The notes under the pieces were generated by a model. That model was not told the origin of the DNA. It made no database searches and was given only the letters and a program-made list of their open reading frames with translations. Made by a program: the position numbers and the translations under genes. Shown in pieces: positions 1 to 12,414 of a DNA stretch of 64,000 nt. The stretch's first letter is position 1, and the number at the start of each line of letters is the position of its first letter. The stretch is from Neckera pumila (Eukaryota; Streptophyta; Bryopsida; Hypnales; Neckeraceae): contig OZ018418.1 of the NCBI GenBank assembly GCA_963969595.1, forward strand, positions 7,197,001 through 7,261,000, given 5' to 3'.

Positions 1-950
1 ATAATGTTTTGTTTTTGTAAGTGATAAATTGGTCATGTTTTAAAAGATGAACAAGCATAACTTTGCAAAGCAATTCCATTGAAACACTCTTGAAATCAAA
101 ACTTCCAAGAGACCTTTTTGTGCACCACAAGTCCAACCAAATGCAAGAACCAAAACTGTGGTAAATCAAAAGGCTGTCCATTAAGATATGAGGGTTTAAA
201 ACCCTGTGTACAATGACACTTTGCCTAAAGCTAAAACCATCCTAAAGCTCCCAAATCTAAGACCCTAAGGAAACCTTGAACCTTCTTGCCATGCTCTATC
301 TTCGAGGACATGCATCTGCCACAAGTCTAGACCTTCCATAAGTCCTAACCAACACATCTTGTCCAACAGTGAAGGAATACAAGCAATTCTAACAACCCAA
401 ATGGACAAAGTGCCTTACCCTCAAACATGAAAGCATTGCTCCCATGGGTCTTCAGCATTAATCGTGGCACTCTTTCTCCTTTGTCGAGAAGCGCACTCAG
501 TTCCTCACCACCCCAGAAAGAAAACTCACCCTTACATCGCTCCACCTCAGATCTAACCCGTGCAAGGAAGCATTGGAAATCATGCTGTCTTGGGAAGCTC
601 TGCCATCCTCCCTCACTGAAACACTTTCCCAGAATAGTACAAAAAGAGAGCAAACACTATACAGGCAACAACTACTACAGGCCAAACAATGCAATATAGG
701 ATTCAGAGTCATACCTTAAAGCATGTTTCGTCTGTTTGTCCACTGGGGTTTGAAGATTGAGCCTTGCTTGGCCTAGAAGCCTGTAGCCTTAGCATCCAGA
801 AGAGAAGCAATTATGGAGTCCAAAATTGGCACTCGTAACTCATAACTTGCAAAATTTCCCTTCACAGAATGCACTGTAGGGGGCATGGCAAAATCGGAAA
901 GCAAAACAGCATGGCTATGGACATACGAAAACGCCCTATCATCCCTAAGT
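1..950. other. Non-coding flank, no supported gene
   Basis: I see no recognisable gene here. Two overlapping open frames on opposite strands (about 345-653 minus and 427-699 plus) have no motif I know and are probably chance. The minus-strand relic next door appears to run out near 950, so this stretch would be its 3' flank or a further exon that I cannot recognise. Confidence 0.4.
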
Positions 951-2348
951 AAATAGGTCTAGAGTAGGGGCGTACTATTCATACAAAAACAAGTAAGTTG
1001 ACAGAATTGGATCAATGTCGGATCCCTGCACGACAACGAACGGCATTGATGCATGCCTCTACTCCCAGGTACGGTTTCTGCCTCTAGCTTGTCCACTCTC
1101 AAAATGTCACCTTCTTTGACTTCTCAAAAGAATTTTGTGACTCTTTGGCATTCACCAAGTCGGCTTGCATGGAACTTGTTACTCTCTTCCTGCAAAAAAC
1201 GAACCACATGAGTAGCACTTTGGAGCTGCTTTCCATTAGGTTTCAGTTGCTCCTTGTATAACTCTTGTTTCATAAGTGCCCCTGCCCCATCTACTTCATC
1301 TTTACCGTATCCAGATGCAAAGTAGTTCCATGACATTTGGCAACCTTCAGTCAACTCTTCAGTCATTGTCAAGCTAGGGAATTTGCTTATAAAGTACCAA
1401 GCTCGGGTTGACTTAAATTGCCCACTACAGCCATCACTCCACACAACATGGTTAGTGGGTTGAAACCCTTCTTCTTTGAGGTAACCCCAGTGCAACATGA
1501 AGGCATGCTGAACATACAAAGAGTCATGACATTTGTCATTAGATACGTAGTAGTGAACCTCTTTCAGCAGATAAGGCTCTTCACCCGACAAGGTCCACTC
1601 GGGATTTCGTCGATAAGTAATGTGAACCAGAATGGAGACTTGTATACTATGCCAATGCATAGACTGGATTTCGCTCGGAATTTTCATAGAGTAGTTTTCA
1701 GAGAAATCCATGCATGATTTGAGAGTACCATTGGGGACGGAACTAAACAATTCTTTAAACTACAAGTCTTGCCATGAGGCAAGAAAGTTATGGACAATGA
1801 ATTGTGACAACTTGGGTTTCAAGTAATCAAAAAGGTCAGAAGGGGGTGTCTCACAGTAGATCACTTTGATGACTTTCTTTGACTTTCCATCTTCCCCCAC
1901 ACCAATATTCTTGTACCCCGTGCATTTCCATTTGACCAGCTTGTCAGAAGAAACTTCGCCAGGACAAATCCGCAGGTTTCGGACTCCATAGTTGTCACAT
2001 TCACCTAGAAGGCACTCCCGCTTATACCACATCTTGAATTCAGGCTTCTGACAAAGAACCGAACTCCACAAATGTGTTAGCCGTTCATAAATTTTGTTAT
2101 GGCCATCACATCCAGTCCGAATGGTTTCACAATCACAAATAGTACCACAAACAATGCAATCACAGGTGCATTCTTTGTGTACACCTAGAAAATCACTCCT
2201 CATAGCATTTAGGCCATCTCGGAGGTCTGAGAAGTCTTGCTGGTACCTACAACAGCATGTATTCCATGATTTCAATCTCCTTACCTACCAATGTTTCAAT
2301 CCCTCAAACGTCCTCATTCCACATAACACATTTGATACTTATTTCTGA

Positions 2349-3185
2349 ATGCGGTGAAGAATTCCAGCTGCCACCAAAGCACGTGTTAGTCCTCAACTGG
2401 TTACCCTAATGCAAAAGGAACCACAAAAGATTCTACAAATAGTAATATGCTCCTTACAAAAAGGATTGAAAAAGGACCAATAATCCCAAAAGCAATACAC
2501 AATGATTACTTGCTTATGAAAAACCACCACAAGAACCTCTAAGAACCAAAGCAATACACAATGATTACCTACTTATGAAACACCAGAGCAAAGAACCTCT
2601 AAGAACCAAAGCAATATACATTACTTACCTGCTTATGGAACACTAAAGCAAAAAACCTCTAAGAACCAAAGCAGTACACACTACTTCCCTGCTTATGAAA
2701 CACCAAAGCAACGAACCTCTAGGAACCAAAGCAACACACACTACTTACCTACTTCTGAAATATCAGAGCAAAGGACCTCCAGGAACCAAAACAGTGCACA
2801 TTGCTTATCTGGTATAGGGCCCAATACAAAGTGTTCAGCCAAGAATTGCAAAGGAACTAACCCTCCTGATGCTTCTACAAAAAGGACCACACAAAATGGA
2901 AGGGAGCCCTCAGGGTGCTTGCTGTAACTCATGCTTGCTTACCTTGTTAAAACACAGGACAATGAAGCACAACAGAAATGGACCTAAACACCTGAACTGC
3001 ATGATGTGGGCTATGTCCTCTTTTGTGTCCTTAGAAACAAGAGAAATCAGCACATTTCAAGGGCCCAGACCCATTCACAGCACTTGGAAACCTCTACAAA
3101 TGACTAAGGAACAACTTCAATACACGCTACTCTAAACAACCAGCCTTTTCTTCCAACTATAGCTCCAGACTTGCAAACATACCTG
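2349..3185 (-). other. Probable intron of the TCCCRY/SDGC relic
   Basis: This interval separates the two coding blocks. On the minus strand it starts with GTATGT after an in-frame exon end and finishes near a TTCAG acceptor-like sequence around 2,350. It contains a 60-bp minisatellite and no other coding signal. Exact splice sites are inferred from sequence only. Confidence 0.5.
2488..2815. repeat. 60-bp minisatellite, about 5.5 copies
   Basis: The anchor AAAGCAA or its variants (AAAGCAG, AAAACAG) falls at 2,488, 2,548, 2,608, 2,668, 2,728 and 2,788, which is exactly 60 bp each time. Each unit contains CTTATGAAACACCA and AACCTCTAAGAACC or close variants. Copies differ by substitutions with no visible length change, and the last copy is the most divergent. 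It lies within the intron of the minus-strand relic. Confidence 0.9.
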
Positions 3186-4365
3186 GGAGACCTGGAGATA
3201 GTGAGTTGCGTGCTCAATATACAGCTTTGGCAAAGTCCACTTCCTGACGATGTCCTTCCAATTCAGAGGAATTGTGGTCTCTTCTTCCCACCACTACCTA
3301 ATGATCTCCTTCGCTTCATCTGGAAGAGCATCTGAGCGAGTCCTTCTTTGATCTTGCAACCAAAATGCATCCTATTTTGTGTCCAGCAAAACTCTCCTAG
3401 CAAGCGCCTTTTTTATATTCCTCCCATCCACTCCAAGTATACTTGCCACACCCCTCCCACTACCAATTCCTGGCGCAACCGCAAAAGTAGTGACAATGTT
3501 TTTTGCTTGAACAGTTCTAGCTTTTCTAAGCCCCACCAGGTGACTCTGCATACCATCTCTCAAGCAACCTAGGACATCATGTTGCAATTTCACCGCAACA
3601 GGATCCTTTAAAAAGTCAGGGACCATTTGTTCAAGTACCGGTTGCCCTAAAATCTTCATAATTGTAAGGTGATGAACCTCAATGTCATGGTTCTTCAATA
3701 CTTTTGCTGCATACAAACCAATGTCTCGAGCAAGAGTGGCACTAGTCCTATGAGCTTGTTTGTGACAATGGCTTGAGAACTTAGGGTCTGCATCTACAAT
3801 TCTTGCTGAGACCAATTCGTGTTCACTACGTAGTTTGGCTTTCCGAGCACGACACCTATAGGTTCTCTCCCGAGCACTTGCTTTACGTTTTTCTACTAAC
3901 CAAGCACTGTAATCACAGCCTGGTATGAGGAACTTTGCAAATTCTTCAACAACATTGACACTAGACAAATACGCATTTGTCCTTGCCATTTGAATTGACC
4001 AATGTTACGATTGTGTTCACATTCAATTCAACCCTGTGCATCAATACTGTGGGAACATGTAATATCAATACTTAGAAATCCGGGTTAGTTTAGGATCAAT
4101 TTTGTAAACATTTTTTGTTCAAAATTTTGTAGTAGTAAAGTCGGGAATCGGAACATCTAGTAGAAACTAGGTAGTCAAAAAGTTCCGGCTTGCTAATATT
4201 TGTAGAATAGGTAAGAGACGGACTTATGCCGGAATCCGTAAACCAGAATGAGATCCGAATTCAGGCAACCTACGAACTAGGGGTCCAACCTATGAAATCT
4301 AGGGATCCGTTTGCAATGGCGGCGCATTAAGTGACCGGACCAACGGATGTCGGTTGCTGGCTGGG

Positions 4366-4373
4366 TACTTAAG
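4366..4373 (+). promoter_or_regulatory. TATA-like box upstream of the A1 internal ORF
   Basis: TACTTAAG is followed by a pyrimidine-rich stretch (TTTCTTCTGCTC) typical of plant transcription start regions. It lies about 280 bp upstream of the ORF. It is a candidate promoter for the LTR-internal gene, judged only by position and sequence. Confidence 0.35.
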
Positions 4374-4651
4374 CACATGAGTCTTTCATTTTCTCCCTCT
4401 TTCTTCTGCTCGAGGAAGTGTGTGCTTGCAGGTTTTTGGAGCACGTTTTTAAAAGAATGAAAGAGTGGTGAGTTAGACCGGATAGGGAGAGAAGGAAAGG
4501 AGGGTGCCGATTGCACTGGATGGCAAAAGGAATGTCGACGCAGGGCTAGAAGACTGTTCCCACTGTCAAGCTCCTGTAACCCGTTGTTCCGAAGGATTCC
4601 ACTGAATGCTTAGACTTAGAAGAAGATCTCTTCAACATAAGGTGTATCGGG

Positions 4652-6538
4652 TTGATCCGGCACCCTTGGACAGTTAGAAGTGAGGACTTTCTTCGTGAAC
4701 TGATTATGGGAATGCCAAATCAGTTTGAAACAATGACAAGGGGTCGATGGGCCTCTTGGACGGAAAAGATGTGGGTGGAGACTTACGGGTTCAAACAGAC
4801 CGGATCCGGAAATGCAACCCGAACGAACAAGTATTACGACAGGAAGTTTAAAAAACCGCCGCACCACAAGGAGGGTTTCGCCATTAATGACTACATAGAC
4901 AAGCGCCAAAGGCGGTTGTTAGATTTTCTGATTCCTATCGTGTATACGAAAAAGCCGACAAGGGTTACGGTTACGGTGGCGAATACAATTTTCGGAGCAA
5001 TCGAGGGCTGGGTCGTGAATTGGGCGACCATAATCCACCAAAAGGTTAAGAAGAAGGCGGGGAGTATCGACAAGGCCAAGCAGAGTCCGCTCAGCACCTA
5101 CTTGTTCCATATGTACCACCATTTTGATTTTATGACCCCGCAGGAACAAGTAGCCTATGAGACCGGAATGCAAATCCTAAAATACGGATTCACGGAGGAG
5201 TTGAAGCCGACGGAAGAAATGCCACAAGAGGAAGAAGAAGAAGAGGAAAATCTGGAACCAAAGCCGCTGGAGAGAAAGAGGAGGCAGAAGATCACCAATC
5301 CAGATTTACAAAGAACGAGTCTGGACGTGGCGGAACCGAATCTGTACCTAACCCAGCCACTACCGGAAACTTTCGGTGAACTCGACTTCTGTGAAGTCGG
5401 AACCCGATGGATGGTGCAGTGTCGGAAATTGCACACCGACATGGCAGACGTGATCACGGGCATCGCCAAGGAGTTGAATGTAGAGACGGACCGGATCTTC
5501 AACGAACTCCGAAAGAGACCGGATCCGGCATTACTCCAAGAGAAGGACAAGCAGATCGAGCTGCTTAAGGTGGAACGGGATCACTACAAGAACAAGTTTC
5601 ACTAGACGAAGGGTCAGTTGCTCTCAGCCCGGAAGAAAGAGACGGATGCCCTGAAGTTAGTCAAGGATTTGAGGGTGTTGGTAGAAGAACCGGAACATCA
5701 AATTATCTGGTCCGCAGTTTACACGAAGAAACTCAATAATGACGGCATTGTTACCGGATCAAGAGTGCTGCAAGTCCTGGTCAATTATGAGGCTAAGATG
5801 AAGATCTTTTTGGACAAGATGCGGCAGCTGTTGGATCACCTGGATGTGGCCAAGGAGGACTTTGGACCACTTTCAGATATCTTCATGGAGTCCCCAGGCA
5901 AACGCGGAGCAGGAACTTCCGGGGCACAAGAGGATCCAGGTTTGAAGTCTTTGCTTAAAATACCTAAAGCACCTTCCTCAAGTCAGTTCCCGAAGTGGGG
6001 CACGGTAAGCACTTTTGTCCCTTCCTCATAGTCTTCGAGGGAAATCGGAAAGGCTGGGCAGAGGTTGCCGATCCGGAGGGATATGTTAGAGGGTTTGGGG
6101 ACGGTAAACCCGACGAGAGAACACCTGGAGGGATTCCCTCATATGTGGCAAGCGTCGCCAACACGGGGTGGAGAAATGATTGACTTAGGAGATCCGGCTC
6201 CAGAGGTGAGACCGGAAACCAGGCTGGAAACCCGGGTGAAGAAGAGGACAAAAATAGTGGAAGCCGAGGTCACGGATCCAGATAAAGGACTCGAGATTGT
6301 GGAGCCAAAGAAGCAATTGAAACTCCGGAAGTCTGAGAAGCGGAAATCGGAAGCTAAGAAGCCGGTGAAACAACAGATTGAAGACTCCGAATCCGGTGAA
6401 TTCAAGTCAGGATCAGAGTTTTAGGAGGATATGGAGGAGGAGGAGACGTCTCCTGCGACCCGTCAAAACCCGCCCCAAGCCGCCAAGATGACGCCAGCAA
6501 AGAATTCCGGTAAGCCGACAGCCAAACAGGGAGGTTGA
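4652..6538 (+). pseudogene. LTR-internal ORF of element A1
   Basis: The first open stretch is 317 codons (4,652-5,605). It holds a globular domain at residues about 20-180 with FLIPI, PTRVT, NTIFGA, VNWA, PLSTYLFHMY and ILKYGF, then an acidic run (EEEEEEE) and a basic linker. After an in-frame TAG at 5,603-5,605 the same frame continues through a coiled-coil-like part to 6,031. After a frame change, a charged Lys/Glu-rich tail runs from 6,065 to about 6,538 with another TAG at 6,422. The same domain order appears in elements B1, B2 and B3, so it is a real protein family. I do not recognise a named domain. There are no membrane segments, so it is not an obvious envelope. The start codon is uncertain. 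Confidence 0.65.
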
Positions 6539-6772
6539 AGTTCAAAGAAATCCCGGGTGGACAAGTAGTTAGAAATGAACTACTTGTAAAACGTGGAATA
6601 GAATTTAGATAGTTTAGTTTCGAAACCGGATTCCAAGCATAGAACCAATTTTCAAAACTTATGGATAAGGACTTTCCGGTTTATTCGGGATTTCCTTGGT
6701 GTGTGCGATTGGCCCGGTTTGTGGGGAGCCCTTTTTCACTTTTAGGGTGTTGACTTTGGTTTTGGTTTTGGG

Positions 6773-6786
6773 TTTTTAAAGGGCAG
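6773..6786 (+). promoter_or_regulatory. Second TATA-like box in element A1
   Basis: TTTTTAAAGGGCAGG lies at the start of the LTR 3' third. The same block with surrounding sequence occurs near 32,615 in the truncated Ty3 copy (TTTTAAAAAGAGGGCAGG). Position and conservation suggest the U3/R promoter that would drive genomic RNA, separate from the upstream box that precedes the internal ORF. Confidence 0.4.
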
Positions 6787-7613
6787 GCAAGTTAGTTGCC
6801 CCTCATTCCCTCCTAGTTAATATTCAATTGTATTTCATTCCCTTTTCAGAATCTAAGCCCTTGGGTGTGCATTTTGGCTCTATCGGTGTATCCGGATTGT
6901 GTTGATCTGTAGTTTGGGTGTTAGAAGGGAAGGACGGGTGAGGAGGAATCCGGATTTAGGAGAATGCGGTCTAAATCGAGAGTATACTATTAGAATGTTG
7001 TTGGATTGTTGACTTAGGAGCTGCGTACAATGTCTTTAAATTACCAGGAGAGTAGTCCAGATCACAGAGTAGCGGGGAAGCGAGTTCGGTTGTCAAGCCG
7101 TGCAAAGGTAAGCGCTCGCCCAAGGAAGCTCCACCTTTTCAGAAGATCTGCCAACCTTAGAATTCATCTAACATCTAGGAAGATTACACCCCCGCATTTG
7201 TTCCGGGCTTTGAGATCTGTCGTTGTAGTAAAAGAGGGTGAAGTCTTCCTAAGTCACCTGCTGCCTAGAATCACCATCCGGAAGTTGTGAGGATCCGGAT
7301 CTCTTCGTCTTGTTGCAACACCTTGAATACTTGGTTGTTTTTGTTTTTGTTTGTTAGATTTGTAGGAGAATCAGAGTGGTGAAGTCCCTACCCTTCAAAA
7401 GATCAACTAGTAGACCCTTTGAAGGTAAAATAAAGGTATCAAAAATTAGATTGGAAGAAGAGACGTAAACCAGATTCCGGATAGGTTAGGTTCTGGGTTT
7501 GTATTCTGGATTGTGAAAGTATCCGGAAAATTGTAAATTGGTGAGAAGAAAGAAAGAAAGAAAAGCCGGATAGCTAGAATATGCTATATATATCCTGGAA
7601 ATTCCCTGGGACA

Positions 7614-8880
7614 ATAACTGGTGTCATTTTAGTACAACATTGTGGCTAAAGATACTTACGCCTAGATTGCACGTATAATAAATATCCTAAAACCTAATCA
7701 AGCACCTCTGAGGTCCAATACTCCCTTACAAATCAGAAGAAGTAAATCCTCTACCCGTCACCCTTGACCATTAAATCCAACACTCCAACTCTAAACTCAA
7801 TTGGTTTCCACCTAAATTGCCTAATATCTCTCTAGAAGGCAATGTTCTGATCGACTTCAACTCGTTGTTTTCAGGGGTCACCTGAAATCAAGAGGGAAGC
7901 ACACCGTAGTTTGCCGCCAATGAAAACTATGCACCTTCAACTCAGATGGACAGAGAAGCACAGTGGGCTTCCACAATACTTGATCAAGAACCCTATCGTG
8001 CATTTCAAGCAGACGGGTCGCTTTCGTAATGGACTTCAAATCACTGTTACAATCGCTCTGTGAATCTCCCTCATTAAAGTGTTGTGGGCTTTGAGGCGGT
8101 GTTACAAAACTTTCCTCACAAACACTTTCTTCTTCATCAATTACAATTTGTTTGCAAGTTTTCTACACCGCCATGTTAACTCTCTGCCACGATGCACCTG
8201 GACGCCTTGAATTGGGGCCACCAAACTCAACTTTTGAGACTATAGAGCCCATGATCCACACCTAAGCCGCCCTTCTTTTCTCCAAAATAAGATCTGTGAA
8301 CCCCAGAATCCTACGTCCTTTGATCCTATAGCAAAGTGCACATTGCTGGAAACAATTCGACAATATCAACCCAAGACTTTGAATTGCAACAACCGCGCCA
8401 ACATTCAGAAAGCTATAGGCAAGCAAGAACATTCTCCGAATCCAGAATTGCTGCGCGCTAATACCCATGAAGCTGCAAGCAAGCGGGAACCTTCTCCAAT
8501 CCCAAAGCCGCAAACATTCAGAATTCAAGCAAAAACCACAAAGAATCGATCTCCAAATGCAACAGCTTATTCTAACAATCACAAAGCTGCAAGCAAGCAG
8601 GAATTCTCTCCAAACCCTAAAGCCGCCAACATTCAAAATTCAAACAAAGAGCACAAGGAATTGGACCTTAAGCTCAATAGCTCGTTTGCGGATTTTGCAG
8701 TAAAGAGGAGATCAAATTGTCGTTAACCGCTCTGAACAAGCGATTCGATTCTAGGGACAATGCTAACGAACTACCGCAACTCTCATCCATTCAGCTGTGA
8801 CATTCATCCAAGTATTACAGCAAGTAAGGACCAAAAGGGCCTGTTACACGTGGTATTGTGTGGTTATTTCAGTTACAAAC
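7614..8880. other. Flank between element A1 and AT-rich DNA, with a 33-bp triplicate
   Basis: There is no supported gene. A motif of about 33 bp beginning AGCTGCAAGCAAGC (or AGCTATAGGCAAGC) and running into TTCTCC is present near 8,411, 8,470 and 8,584. Open frames on both strands over 8,262-8,726 follow from this repeat and have no recognised domain. It may be the upstream region of the minus-strand relic, now separated from it by A1. Confidence 0.4.
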
Positions 8881-9929
8881 AATTTAGAATACTAAATTTT
8901 TTTTTTGGCAAGGCACATGTACTATAGTTGTACAAGATTGTCAAAAAAATTTGAAAGAATTCAAAATTGTATGCCTTCCAATAACAATATTCCCCCCCCA
9001 AAAGGAAGCGTTACACTCAACTTGGCTCCTATTAGCATGCTTCCACCCTAAGTTAAAATGAACTTACCATCATTAAAAATTAACTTACCATGAATTTTCC
9101 ATAAATGAGAATTAAGTTACTCTATACTCATAGTCATAGTTACTGGCATGTCTTGAACTCCTCTATTAGTTATAGGCTTCAAATATAAAAGTCTAAATGT
9201 CCCAAAAATTGAACGATCTTTCAAATGAAAAAATAAAATGGTTTCTAAATTAAATTGATTAGAATAAAATTTGAGAAATGATTCAAATCATATATAAAAC
9301 CTTCAATCATGAGGTGATACTAAAACTATAAGAGTATAAGAGGGTTTAGAAATGTTAGACCCAAAAGAACATGAAGTTCAAAGTCCTCATTCCCATTACA
9401 AAACCTTTCAAACAAACATTTTTCATGTCCCAAAATTGAAATAACTTTTTTAAGCATCGCAAGTTGACCTTGTTCTAATACTATAATTCCACAAGCGACT
9501 ATGAGAACAGATTTAAAATTATTAGATAACTAAAATTGCAAGATGCTTTCATTATATCGGAAGGAAAAAAAAATTTGAGACACATTCCTCAATATATCAA
9601 TTGCTATTAATTAGAAACTGCTATTAACTAGAAATTAAGTAGCAAAGCGTGTGCACCCCAACTTCATGATAAAATTCATTTTTCTTGCTATCGATTCTAG
9701 GTCCTGCATTTTCTGGATCTATTGTGGCCAAACTTTAGTTGCATCCTAAATCAATGATAAATTTCCAGTGGCTTTCAATTTTGAGGCCTTAGCAAAGTAA
9801 AGCGCTTGCATCCAAATTGAATTGGTAGAGAGACAACAAAGGATTTTCACCGAAACACCAAATTAGAAGCCAATATTGAACTTCTAAAAATATGACTCAG
9901 ATTAGACAAAAACACTTCAAATTGTATAC

Positions 9930-10380
9930 ATTGTTTTAAAAAAAAAGGTAGAAGTTGTAATATTCCGCTCATGAAGTTATGATTCATGAGCGGAAACAAT
10001 CTATGCAACTTTTTCCAAAATGGACCATATAACTAAGAAATGGACCCCCCGTCCTGTGGTTCAAAAAACCCTCATTCCATAAGTCCTATTCAAAATAGTA
10101 TATATTGGGATGAAAAAAAAAATGTAGAAGTTGTAAATACTCTGCTCATGAAGTTAAGATTCATGAGCGGAAACAATCCATGCAACTTTTTCCAAAATGG
10201 ACCACGTAACCCAAAAGAACGATGTGGTCCAAATACAAGTGATAAAGTGCTCAATATGTATTAATAGGTGGCAGCAAAAAAGTACTAGGCGTTGTTGTAG
10301 AAAACTAGCATTTGAATGTTTCAATTACTACGCTAATGAATTTTAGATTTATGAGTGGTTTAATAGTTAACACCCATGGT
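9930..10380. repeat. Diverged three-copy 176-bp satellite relative with hairpins
   Basis: The anchor GTAGAAGTTGTAA lies at 9,948 and 10,124 (176 bp apart), and a degraded version lies at 10,297 (173 bp on). Each copy carries a hairpin. In copy 1, CCGCTCATGAA (9,965-9,975) pairs perfectly with TTCATGAGCGG (9,983-9,993). In copy 2, GCTCATGAA pairs with TTCATGAGC. The block AAAAAATGTAGAAGTTGTAAATA is shared with the large satellite at 19.5-24.2 kb, which has the same period. Confidence 0.7.
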
Positions 10381-12414
10381 AATTTCTTTAAATTTTACCA
10401 TGTCACCCAATAATTAAATAGCATCCCCAGTTGTATACTTAGTTTAGTGATCTCTCTTTTATAAGTCATATCATTAGTAGCACACATTTCATAAAAAGAA
10501 ATAATGTAAAACTTGTTTTGTTTTGCATCCAATCCACACTATTTTCGAGGAAATGGATAGTACCCACGGATTCATGAAATGTAATGATTGGTATAGCAAT
10601 ATTGGGAACATCGTTAGTGTCCTATATTCTTTATCATTATTATATATCTTAGGCATAATTACATTTCAATATTGAAAATCAAATCAATTGACAATGGTGT
10701 ACATACTAAGTAGAAACTGTAGGACTTTTGATAGGATTTTGTTGATTTGTTTAGATCTTTGTTAAAATCAATAAAATAGTGAACGCAACAGCGTGACCAA
10801 ATCCACAAAATCTTGTCAAAAGTTCTACGTTTTCTACTACTGTGTAAAGCGGACAAAATATCATAAACAATTAAACCCTCAAGCAACCTATTTGACAATT
10901 TAATTTGTGCAATCATTTTGTAGGACGATATACTAGACAACTTTTTAATGATTCTACAAGTCAACAATTCATAGGCATATTTAGTATTCAATTTTATGAG
11001 CTTTATTTTTTATACTTTTGATGATAAAAATAATTTTCCAAAGTATAAATCAAGTTTAGCCCTTCAATCTCATGTGCTTCTATGCTAAATATTGGAAAAC
11101 AAAGCATGAAGTACAGAATGACTAACATTTTTAAATCTTCAATTCATGAATTTGTAGACCCTAAATCTAGAACCATATATAATTTCTAAATTGTGACAAA
11201 CCTCAAAATCCTTTAAGCATGAATTTAAAAACTTGAACAAAAAGTTCTGGGACCGATAATCCAAAAATCGTCTATCTAAAATCAAAGACTCTAGAATTGA
11301 CCACCCTAAACCATGAACTATACACCTTTAGTTGAAACCAACAACCATGACCCTAAAATAAATTAATCCTAAGCCTAAGCATTATTAGTCATGAACAATG
11401 CCCCTCTGAATGCTAAATTCTAAACCCAAAAGCCATGACTCTTCAACCGTTAAGCTGTAATTGTACAAGTGTGTACTTTGCATCCTTAAATCGCAGACAA
11501 TTGATCTTATAAATGTGGACCCCAGACCTGAAGACTTCAGTCATTCAAATATAAAATATCAAGTATAAACACCTGTGACCTTCAGATTATTGTGAATTCT
11601 TTTTGCAAATGAGGGGATTTAGGTGAAAATTAATCCCTCATTTAATAAAAAATGAGGGGTTCAATACTTCTTTTTTGATTGAATTTGTTTTTGTTTAGAT
11701 TCCAATGCTCTAGAATTTCATTGGAAACGTTAACCCCTAAATACCCAAGGCCTGTTTTTCACCTCTTGGAATTTATTCTATATTGAACTAGAGGCCAACC
11801 TTTTGATAAGTTGAATCAAATTTTTGGTTATTGTAACCATACAAATTCAAACTACACATGTTAAATATCACATAGGAAAAGAAAACACAACAATATCATT
11901 TAAGGATTGAAAGAGTATAATGTTTGATCATCAGAGTATTAAAACTATGAAAACCTTTGAGTTCAATCTCCTTCTGCATGTCAAACCTAAAACATTCAAG
12001 ACCCCAAAAATATGAGGTTGAAGGGCCTAATAAATTTTATAACCCCAATCATTTTAAGACTTCTCAAAATCTACTCTACAAATTTTTAAAACAAATACCT
12101 AGTGTCAATGATTTTTTCTCCAAGATCTAGAGTATTTGAGGCTAATTTCCAAGAGCCTTGAACAATACAAGAAGTCAAGATTGCAATGGGTACCTTTGCA
12201 CAAAATTCTGAATAGGATAAATCATAATCATTCATGCCCCAAAATTGATTTTTGGGTTTAGGGTTAGACTTAAAAAATAATCTTTCAATAATATTATCTA
12301 CTAAAAATAGGAATTTGGTATGGTTTCGGTTTCAATAAAATTCATTTGCTTCCAAATAAAAAAAATAAAAAAAAAATTTCTTAGACACCATCTACAGGTG
12401 CCTTGCACTGTTTA

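Larger units (their letters stand above)
955..3989 (-). pseudogene. Relic of TCCCRY/SDGC-motif family (transposase-like, uncharacterised)
   Basis: I read at least two exons on the minus strand. Exon A runs from about 3,989 to 3,190: a basic N-terminal part, then a segment with FWLQDQRRTRSDALPDE, continuing to a plausible donor GTATGT near 3,180. Exon B runs from about 2,348 to 955. It carries TCCCRYQ with a Cys cluster (CTCDCIVCGTICDC), then VWSDGCSGQFKS, a SGYGKDEVDGAGA block and a C-terminal TCFC. From memory this motif order is a repetitive, uncharacterised family of non-seed plants. Its D- and E-bearing blocks make an RNase H-like transposase origin plausible, but that is inference. It is broken in frame by TAG at 3,372-3,374 and 1,757-1,759 and by TGA at 1,121-1,123, among others. 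The true start is unknown. Element A1 sits just upstream of the 5' end. Confidence 0.6.
4048..7613 (+). mobile_element. Element A1: solo-LTR-like Ty3 element carrying an internal ORF
   Basis: The interval starts TGTGGGAACATG and ends CCCTGGGACA, so it has TG...CA ends. It contains a long LTR-internal ORF followed by about 1 kb of non-coding sequence. The part from about 5,070 to 6,955 has counterparts directly downstream of Ty3 pol at 31,060-32,813, which supports LTR identity. No gag or pol is inside, so it reads as a solo LTR of about 3.57 kb. The flanking 5-mers are AATAC (left) and ATAAC (right): similar but not a perfect duplication, so the ends could be off by a base or the duplication has decayed. 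Confidence 0.6.

Noticed and set aside
345..699. Overlapping plus- and minus-strand ORFs near the left edge
   Set aside because: Neither has a recognisable motif, and both are short and overlap each other on opposite strands.
2741..2932. Minus-strand ORF across the 60-bp minisatellite
   Set aside because: It lies within the inferred intron and depends on repeat composition.
7614..7640. Primer binding site after element A1 (TGGTGTCA resembles TGGTATCA)
   Set aside because: Only eight bases are similar and no gag or pol follows, so a chance match downstream of a solo LTR is more likely.
8262..8726. ORFs with internal repeats on both strands
   Set aside because: They follow from a 33-bp DNA repeat present three times. 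No domain or coding signature is visible.
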